Source of the DNA: Stappia sp. MMSF_3263
GTDB lineage: Bacteria; Pseudomonadota; Alphaproteobacteria; Rhizobiales; Stappiaceae
Reading direction: 5' to 3'
DNA length: 64,000 nucleotides
NCBI RefSeq assembly: GCF_030733745.1
Contig: NZ_JASHIK010000010.1
Coordinates: 62,001-126,000 of the forward strand
The position numbers and the translations under genes were made by a program. Under the pieces are notes generated by a model, which ran no database searches, was not told the origin of the DNA, and saw only the letters and a list, made by a program, of their open reading frames with translations. Positions 59,070 to 64,000 of this stretch are shown piece by piece; within the stretch, counting starts at the first letter, position 1, and each line of letters begins with the position of its first letter.

Positions 59070-60134
59070 CTAGTAGATGATCTCGTCATCGCCCTTGCTC
59101 TTGGACAGCATCAGCTCTCCCTTCGCGGCGAGGTCCTTGGCGGTCGCCACCATTCCCGACTGCGCCTCGTCCACGTCGCGCAGGCGGATCGGTCCGAGCG
59201 CGTCCATGTCGTCCTGCATCATCCGGGCGGCGCGCGAGGACATGTTGGAGAAGAAGAACTCGCGCACCGATTCCGACGCACCCTTGAGCGCGATCGCCAG
59301 GCGGTCCTTCTCGACGCTGCGCAGCAGCGTCTGGCAGCTGCCCGCATCGAGTTTCATCAGGTCGTCGAACGTGAACATCAGCGTCTTGATGCGCTCGGCC
59401 GAGTCGCGGTTTTCCTCTTCCAGCGCGGCCAGGAACCGGGCCTCCGTCTGGCGGTCGAAATTGTTGAAGATGTCGGCCATCATCTCGTGGCTGTCGCGCC
59501 GCGAGGTGTTGGTCAGGTTCGACATGAACTCGACACGGAGCGTCTGCTCGACCTTCTCCAGCACTTCCTTCTGGATCGATTCCATCTTCAGCATGCGCGA
59601 GATGACCTCCAGGGCCAGCTCCTCGGGCAGGATGCCGAGCACCTTGGCGGCGTGATCCGGATCGATCTTCGACAGCACCACGGCGACGGTCTGCGGGTAC
59701 TCGTTCTTCAGGTAGTTGGCGAGGACATTCTCCTGCACGTTGGAGAGCTTTTCCCACATGTTGCGGCCCGCCGGTCCGCGGATCTCCTCCATGATGATGG
59801 AAACGCGATCGCGCGGCAGGAAGCTCGCCAGCAGGCGCTCGGTGACGTCGACATTGCCGTTCAGCGCGCCGTTGCTGGAGATCTTCTTGACGAAGTCGAC
59901 AAACAGCTCCTCGAGCATCGTCGGCGTCACCGGACCCAGCCGCGACATCGCGGCGGAGACTTCGCGGACCTCCATCTCGTCGAGCTGTTCCCAGATGCGG
60001 CGCCCGTGCTTTTCGCCGAGCGCCAGCAACAGGACGGCAACGCGCTCTGTTCCCTTGAGATCGCGCTCCTTCTCGGAGGAGCTGATCGTCAGGTGGCTGT
60101 GCGCCGTGGTCTGGATGCTGTTTGCGATACTCAT
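59070..60134 (-). CDS. fliG: Flagellar motor switch protein FliG
   Basis: FliG couples MotA torque to the rotor. The 354-aa protein shows the N-terminal FliF-binding domain ([20 protein letters not shown]), the middle domain with HPQT-like [20 protein letters not shown], and the C-terminal domain with [20 protein letters not shown] and [20 protein letters not shown], which carries the charged torque helix. Its start overlaps the fliF stop (ATGA), so their 1:1 partners are co-translated. Confidence 0.95.
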   Translation of the reverse strand: MSIANSIQTTAHSHLTISSSEKERDLKGTERVAVLLLALGEKHGRRIWEQLDEMEVREVSAAMSRLGPVTPTMLEELFVDFVKKISSNGALNGNVDVTERLLASFLPRDRVSIIMEEIRGPAGRNMWEKLSNVQENVLANYLKNEYPQTVAVVLSKIDPDHAAKVLGILPEELALEVISRMLKMESIQKEVLEKVEQTLRVEFMSNLTNTSRRDSHEMMADIFNNFDRQTEARFLAALEEENRDSAERIKTLMFTFDDLMKLDAGSCQTLLRSVEKDRLAIALKGASESVREFFFSNMSSRAARMMQDDMDALGPIRLRDVDEAQSGMVATAKDLAAKGELMLSKSKGDDEIIY

Positions 60135-61768
60135 GCCGCTTCATTCATCCAGCTACGGATGATCCCGACTGCTTCTTTCGGATATTCGTCGATCAGCGCG
60201 CCGACCTTTGCGATGGTGGCGACCTGGACCGCGCCCTGCGCCTGGGCCTCTTCCAGCCACTCGATACGCGGCTCGCCGTTCTCGTCGGTCTCGCCTGGCA
60301 TCGAGCGGTCACCCGACTGGTCGGCCAGCATCGGGCTTTCCAGCGGCTGGCCGTCGGAGCCGAGCAGGACCGGCGCGGCCGGCTCCTCGACCGTGAGGAT
60401 GCGCTTGATCAGGGGGCGCACCGCGAAGAGCGTCAGCAGCACCGCGATCAGGAACAGAACGCCCAGCTCGACGAAACGCATCATGTCGGCGCGGGTGAAC
60501 TCGAACAGACCGGCCTCTTCCTCCGCCAGCACGCTGTTGGGCGCCTGGGCGAAGCGCAGGTTGACCACCTCGACCGTATCGCCGCGGCGCTCGTCGAAGC
60601 CGACCGCCGAGCGCACCAGCGTCTCGATCCGCTCCAGCTCTTCCGCCGTGCGCGGCTCGTAGGCGATATCGCCGTTGGCGTCCGGCGCATAGACGCCGTC
60701 GACCAGCACTGCCACCGACAGGCGCTTCAACCCGCCGGCTTCGATGGTCTCGGTCTTCACCGACTTGGAGATCTCGAAATTGACGATCTCCTCGTTCTGG
60801 TTGGCGATGTCGCGATTGCCGTCCTCGCCGGTCTGCTGGTCGGCCTCGGGCAGCTGGTTGCCGGCGGTCACCGCGCCCCGGCGGCCGATGGTCGAGGAAT
60901 TCTCTTCCCGTGTCTGCGTCGAGCGCACGACCTGGCCTTCCGGGTCGAAGGTCTCCTGCGTTTCGGAGGTGCGGGTATGGTCGAGCTCCAGCGCGACACG
61001 CACCCGCGACCGGCCGACGCCGACCACCGAATTGAGGATCTCCTCGACCTGCGAGCGCAGCCGCGCTTCCATCGACTGGGTCCGTTCCTGCAGCGAGGAA
61101 GCGAGGAAACCTTCGCCTTCCTCGCCCGCGCCGCTGGCCAGCAGTCGGCCGGTCTCGTCGACGATCGAGACGAAATTCGGCTGCAGCCCCTCGACGGCGG
61201 TCGCCACGAGATGCTGGATCGCGCGGATCTGGCCGGGATCGAGCGACCCGCGCACGGACAGCGCGATCGAGGCGGATGGCGGCTGGGCATCGCGCTGGAA
61301 CAGCCGGCGCTCCGGCAGCACCAGGTGAACGCGCGCCGACTTGATGCGGCCGATGGAGCGGATGGTGCGGGCGAGCTCGCCTTCGAGCGCCCGGGTGCGA
61401 TTGATATTCTGGACGAAGCTGGTGGAACCGAGCGTGTCGGCCTTGTCGAAGATCTCGTAGCCGACGGATCCGCCGAGCGGCAGGCCCTGTTCGGCAAGGC
61501 GCATGCGGACGCGGAACACCTCCTCGTCGGAGACCAGGATCGTCGCGCCGTCGTTCAGCAGCTCATAAGGCACCGCGAGGCTGTCGAGCTGGGAGACGAT
61601 TGCGGAGGAATCCTCGAAGGTGAGATCTGTGTAGAGCGGCGTCATCTGCGGCGCGGTAACGCGCAGCATGATCAAGGCGAACACGCCGACCAGGATTGCC
61701 GCGACAGCGCCCATCGCGGCGAGGCGGCCAGGTCCCAGTGCCTTTACAAGATCCGCAAGTCCGTTCAC
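60131..61768 (-). CDS. fliF: Flagellar MS-ring protein FliF
   Basis: FliF builds the inner-membrane MS ring on which the flagellum assembles. The 545-aa protein has an N-terminal membrane helix (about 18-40), YscJ-like domains ([20 protein letters not shown], and [10 protein letters not shown]-type strands around [20 protein letters not shown]), and a second helix ([20 protein letters not shown], about 440-460). The cytoplasmic C-terminal tail binds FliG. The start is GTG at 61768. It is the first gene of the operon. CtrA-like boxes lie 128 and 232 bases upstream. Confidence 0.95.
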   Translation of the reverse strand: MNGLADLVKALGPGRLAAMGAVAAILVGVFALIMLRVTAPQMTPLYTDLTFEDSSAIVSQLDSLAVPYELLNDGATILVSDEEVFRVRMRLAEQGLPLGGSVGYEIFDKADTLGSTSFVQNINRTRALEGELARTIRSIGRIKSARVHLVLPERRLFQRDAQPPSASIALSVRGSLDPGQIRAIQHLVATAVEGLQPNFVSIVDETGRLLASGAGEEGEGFLASSLQERTQSMEARLRSQVEEILNSVVGVGRSRVRVALELDHTRTSETQETFDPEGQVVRSTQTREENSSTIGRRGAVTAGNQLPEADQQTGEDGNRDIANQNEEIVNFEISKSVKTETIEAGGLKRLSVAVLVDGVYAPDANGDIAYEPRTAEELERIETLVRSAVGFDERRGDTVEVVNLRFAQAPNSVLAEEEAGLFEFTRADMMRFVELGVLFLIAVLLTLFAVRPLIKRILTVEEPAAPVLLGSDGQPLESPMLADQSGDRSMPGETDENGEPRIEWLEEAQAQGAVQVATIAKVGALIDEYPKEAVGIIRSWMNEAA

Positions 61769-61895
61769 GTGCCACCCGTTCGATGCTCTTGGAAAGAACC
61801 GTTTGAGACCGGGCCACCCGGGAAAGCCCTGGGGATGAGGGGATGGAAAAAGGCGCCCCCGGATGGCCGGTAGGCAAAATTTGCCCGCCAGATGG

Positions 61896-61911
61896 TAAAC
61901 AAGGTGTTAAC
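61896..61911. promoter_or_regulatory. CtrA-like box 1 upstream of fliF
   Basis: TAAA-CAAGGTG-TTAAC matches TTAA-N7-TTAAC with one mismatch. The fliF start codon lies 128 bases downstream on the minus strand. In Caulobacter the fliF promoter is CtrA-activated. Confidence 0.5.
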
Positions 61912-61999
61912 GCGCGTTAGCAAATGGTGAAAACGGCTGTTTTCCGCCGAAAATCATTGGCGAAATGCGACCGGAACCCGGCAAGATTGACCGGCCTCG

Positions 62000-62014
62000 T
62001 TAACCTTTCCTGAA
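62000..62014. promoter_or_regulatory. CtrA-like box 2 upstream of fliF
   Basis: TTAA-CCTTTCC-TGAA matches TTAA-N7-TTAA with one mismatch. It is weaker than box 1 because the second half-site is degenerate. Confidence 0.3.
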
Positions 62015-62096
62015 ACGTCGACGAGTCGCGCCGCACGGATCCCGGCCAGGCGCCGCCGTGGGCGTCGTGCGCGACGAGGCCCGGGGCGCGGCAAAC

Positions 62097-62125
62097 GCAA
62101 AAAGGCCGGCTTGAGGGCCGGCCTT
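62097..62125 (-). terminator. Intrinsic terminator of sciP
   Basis: AAGGCCGGC (62102-62110) and GCCGGCCTT (62117-62125) form a perfect 9-bp stem with a 6-base loop. On the minus strand it is followed by a TTTTT run that begins within the stem end. It starts 51 bases after the sciP stop codon. Confidence 0.9.
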
Positions 62126-62175
62126 GCGTCATGTTCGAGGATCTGCGGAACTGTTCGGGCGGGGAAGCTTGCCGA

Positions 62176-62451
62176 TCAGTTCCGGTATTGCTGCACGCGG
62201 GTCGCGCGCAGGCCGGCAAGACCATGCCGATCGATGGAACTCTGCCAGGAGAGGAATTCCTCAACGGTCAGCGTATACCGCTTGCAGGCTTCGTCCAGGG
62301 ACAGCAGTCCGCCACGCACGGCGGCCACCACCTCTGCCTTTCGCCTGATTACCCATCGCCTCGTTGATACCGGAGGAAGATCGGCAATCGTAAGCGGCGA
62401 CCCGTCAGGGCCGATAACATATTTGACACGCGCACTCGCTCGGTCGGTCAT
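62176..62451 (-). CDS. sciP: CtrA inhibitor SciP (DUF1153)
   Basis: The 91-aa protein matches SciP, the small helix-turn-helix protein that binds CtrA-target promoters or CtrA itself and shuts off CtrA-activated genes in early cell cycle in Caulobacter. Diagnostic sequence is VKYVIGPDGSPLTIADLPPV, TRRWVIRRKAEVVAAVRGGL and LSLDEACKRYTLTVEEFLSW. The length is normal. The gene stands alone with its own terminator and lies directly upstream of the fliF operon. A CtrA-like box and a GANTC methylation site lie in its promoter region. Confidence 0.93.
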   Translation of the reverse strand: MTDRASARVKYVIGPDGSPLTIADLPPVSTRRWVIRRKAEVVAAVRGGLLSLDEACKRYTLTVEEFLSWQSSIDRHGLAGLRATRVQQYRN

Positions 62452-62514
62452 TGTACACTCACACTCAACATGACCACGTTGACTATGAATGTAACTGTTT
62501 GGCTTTAAAATTTG

Positions 62515-62529
62515 CCTAAGCCCAAAGCA
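62515..62529. promoter_or_regulatory. CtrA-like box upstream of sciP
   Basis: TTAA-AATTTGC-CTAA matches TTAA-N7-TTAA with one mismatch. It lies 64-78 bases before the sciP start. A CcrM-type GANTC site (GACTC, 62552-62556) is 23 bases further upstream. Both would fit cell-cycle control of sciP. Confidence 0.4.
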
Positions 62530-62530
62530 A

Positions 62531-62547
62531 CAATTCGGTAAGAATTG
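62531..62547. promoter_or_regulatory. 17-base palindrome in the sciP upstream region
   Basis: CAATTC (62531-62536) and GAATTG (62542-62547) are perfect inverted repeats around GGTAA. It is one of the few AT-rich stretches in the window and abuts the CtrA-like box, so it is a candidate operator. The rest of the gap 62452-62643 shows no gene. Confidence 0.35.
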
Positions 62548-62643
62548 GAACGACTCAGAAAACCTTTCGACAGTCGTAAAGCGAGGAAAACATTGGGCTA
62601 GGCGATACTGCGCCGGTTTCGCAAATTGGGAACCGGGACGGTC

Positions 62644-62692
62644 GGAAAAAAAATAAACCGGCGACGACAGGTTTTCCTGTCCGCGCCGGTTT
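62644..62692 (-). terminator. Intrinsic terminator of the fliK-flgD unit
   Basis: AAACCGGCG (62655-62663) pairs with CGCCGGTTT (62684-62692), and inside GACAGG pairs with CCTGTC around TTTT. On the minus strand the stem runs into TTTATTTTTTTT. It lies 48 bases after the flgD stop codon. Confidence 0.93.
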
Positions 62693-62739
62693 GTCGCCAG
62701 TCCCCCGGAGCAGCGGCCTTGGCCGCGCCCCCGCGACCG

Positions 62740-63408
62740 CTACGAGGTCGAATTCACGGAAATCACCGCGCTGGCCGGGATACGGACGCCGCCCACGGTC
62801 AGGACCGCGCCGGACGAGGTGAACTCGATGCCCTCGACCGTTCCCGAGACTTCGGTCGCGACCGGAATGCTCGGATTGCCCTTCTCGTCGTAGCGTCCGA
62901 TAGAGATCGTGTAGTTGCCCTCAGGCGCTGCGGACCCTGCTGTGGTGGTCCCGTCCCAGGTATAGGCATTGCGCCCCGACGACAGGTCGGCATCGGCTGT
63001 GTAGATCACCGCGCCGAGCTCGTTGCGGATCTCGATCTTCGCCTTGCCGGAGCTGGGGGAATCGTAGGTCCAGTTCGCCTCGCCGTCGGAAAGCTGCGTG
63101 GTGGCACCGGAGGCCACCACATTGGTGCCCAGATAGCTGACATAGCTCGACGCCGTCGTCGCCGCCATGACGCCCAGCAGGTCGCCAAGCTGATCGTTCG
63201 TCTTGATCTGCTGTTCGACCGAGGAATACTGAACCAGCTGCTCCGTGTATTTCGATGAATCCATCGGGTCGAGCGGATCCTGGTTCTTGATCTGCGTCGT
63301 CAGGATCGACAGGAACAGCTCGTAATTGTTCGACAGCGCCGACATCGACGTGATCGAGGATCCCGATCCCGCCGAACCGCTACCGCCTGTAATGCCGCTT
63401 GTCGTCAT
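62740..63408 (-). CDS. flgD: Flagellar hook assembly protein FlgD
   Basis: FlgD caps the growing hook and is needed for its polymerisation. The 222-aa protein has a Ser/Gly-rich N-terminus and the conserved export region NNYELFLSILTTQIKNQDPL, then DPMDSSKYTEQLVQYSSVEQ. A C-terminal fibronectin/tudor-like domain includes AYTWDGTTTAGSAAPEGNYT. It lies 57 bases after fliK on the same strand and ends at a strong terminator. Confidence 0.93.
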   Translation of the reverse strand: MTTSGITGGSGSAGSGSSITSMSALSNNYELFLSILTTQIKNQDPLDPMDSSKYTEQLVQYSSVEQQIKTNDQLGDLLGVMAATTASSYVSYLGTNVVASGATTQLSDGEANWTYDSPSSGKAKIEIRNELGAVIYTADADLSSGRNAYTWDGTTTAGSAAPEGNYTISIGRYDEKGNPSIPVATEVSGTVEGIEFTSSGAVLTVGGVRIPASAVISVNSTS

Positions 63409-63465
63409 CGCATTCTACTCCTGCCAGGGGCTGGCGACTGACGCCTGCCCCGCCCCTGAACCGGG

Positions 63466-64000
63466 CTAGATCTGGATATCGAGGGCGCCGCTGGCGCCGC
63501 TCACATAGGCCCGTGCCGCTGCCATCGGCAGCGTGTCGCCGTCCTCCTTCTGGAGGACACCGCCTTCTCCAGGCTGCGAGGAGCGGCCATCGCCCCCCTC
63601 GCCCCGGTCGAAAGCCGTGGAACCGTTCTGGTTCATCAGCGACATCTCCAGTCCTGCATTTTCCAGCTTCAGGCCGGCGGCATCGAGTGCCCTTTCCAGC
63701 CCGCGCTGGTCGCGCAGGAACATGTCCAGTGTCTCGCTGCGCTCGACGGCGAGATGCGCTCTCACCGTTCCGTCCCGCGAGACCTTCAATTCAACGTCGA
63801 CCCGGCCGAGCTCGGGCGGGTCCATACGGATCTGGAAGCGCGTTTGCCCCTTCTGGGCAAACCTGGCGACTTCCGCCGCCAGATGTGCGCTTGCCACTGC
63901 CGCGTTCTGCGGAAGTGCCGCCGTCGATCCGCGAATGGCGGCGGTCGAAACACTGGCCTGCGCCTCGGCGCGGGCAATCTCTGTCAGGCCGTTGAAGGGA
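63466..64000 (-). CDS. fliK: Flagellar hook-length control protein FliK, C-terminal part
   Basis: The frame is open from the right edge of the window to the TAG at 63466. This leaves about 178 residues of the C-terminal hook-length domain (Flg_hook). It shows FQIRMDPPELGRVDVELKVS, a VRAHLAVERSETLDMFLRDQ strand-helix and RGLERALDAAGLKLENAGLE. FliK measures hook length and switches the export apparatus from hook to filament. A GTG codon at 63897 is internal, not a likely start. The gene continues beyond the window. Confidence 0.85.
   Translation of the reverse strand, partial: PFNGLTEIARAEAQASVSTAAIRGSTAALPQNAAVASAHLAAEVARFAQKGQTRFQIRMDPPELGRVDVELKVSRDGTVRAHLAVERSETLDMFLRDQRGLERALDAAGLKLENAGLEMSLMNQNGSTAFDRGEGGDGRSSQPGEGGVLQKEDGDTLPMAAARAYVSGASGALDIQI

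Larger units (their letters stand above)
61769..62175. other. 407-base gap between fliF and sciP: fliF promoter region
   Basis: The gap holds the sciP terminator (62097-62125) and two CtrA-like boxes (61896-61911 and 62000-62014). I see no gene. No canonical sigma54 element (GG-N10-GC in the TGGCAC-N5-TTGC form) is evident, in keeping with a class II, CtrA-driven fliF promoter. Confidence 0.5.

Noticed and set aside
58209-60662. Open frame of 817 codons on the plus strand
   Set aside because: Antisense to fliN, fliH, fliG and fliF, which have clear families and coupled starts. It shows no protein motif.
60122-61873. Open frame of 583 codons on the plus strand
   Set aside because: Antisense to fliF with shadow-frame composition.

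Overview
The window is chromosomal DNA from an alphaproteobacterium, most likely a Hyphomicrobiales (Rhizobiales) member of the Stappia/Labrenzia/Pannonibacter kind. The evidence is high GC content, dense convergent and divergent gene packing, many 4-bp ATGA overlaps, separate petA-petB-petC genes, a rhizobial-type lgt/MidA/PgeF cluster, a Caulobacter-like fliF-fliG-fliH-fliN-flbD flagellar operon, and a gene for the CtrA inhibitor SciP. The genus is inference. I see no tRNA or rRNA gene, insertion sequence, prophage or CRISPR array. The window looks like core genome plus some envelope and transport genes.

Region by region. 1-5.4 kb: phospholipid N-methyltransferase-like gene, csaA-like gene, a ClpP paralogue, an ArsR/SRPBCC pair with a clear operator, a TetR regulator, ybjN-proC and a UbiK-like gene. 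5.6-11.6 kb: lgt, MidA-like methyltransferase, pgeF, a metal-ligand-less M24 protein, a lipoprotein, and prs with a textbook terminator. 11.7-18.5 kb: divergent DUF4399/DUF411 genes with a CueR-box-like promoter, a GT61 glycosyltransferase beside UDP-xylose synthase, an SsuABC/TauABC-type ABC transporter, and a lone PDC sensor domain. 18.8-28.1 kb: rplY-pth-ychF, two tandem MaoC genes, GNAT, apt-bluB, mtnP and petABC. 28.4-33.1 kb: two paralogous ABC exporters sharing an exactly identical 131-bp tract, one of them preceded by a small membrane protein gene and a long leader holding a 27-codon ORF. 33.3-38.8 kb: trmL, hemF, a RecF-like ATPase, and the coupled DUF1285-NUDIX-DUF6111-cca operon. 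39-45.9 kb: MoxR/DUF58/DUF4159/large membrane protein operon. 45.9-53.8 kb: acetyltransferases, glutathionyl-hydroquinone reductase, NUDIX, a 37-aa ORF in its own terminator-bounded unit, a phosphoesterase, YbaK and the agmatine-to-putrescine pair aguB-aguA. 53.9-64 kb: flagellar genes (flhA, flbD, fliN, fliH, fliG, fliF, flgD, fliK) and sciP.

Functional links: mtnP releases adenine, which apt salvages. lgt, pgeF, uxs, GT61 and the ABC exporters serve the envelope. The flagellar block carries the sigma54 activator FlbD and the CtrA antagonist SciP. CtrA-like boxes (TTAA-N7-TTAA with one mismatch) precede fliF, sciP and two uncharacterised genes, which may therefore belong to the same cell-cycle/motility regulon.
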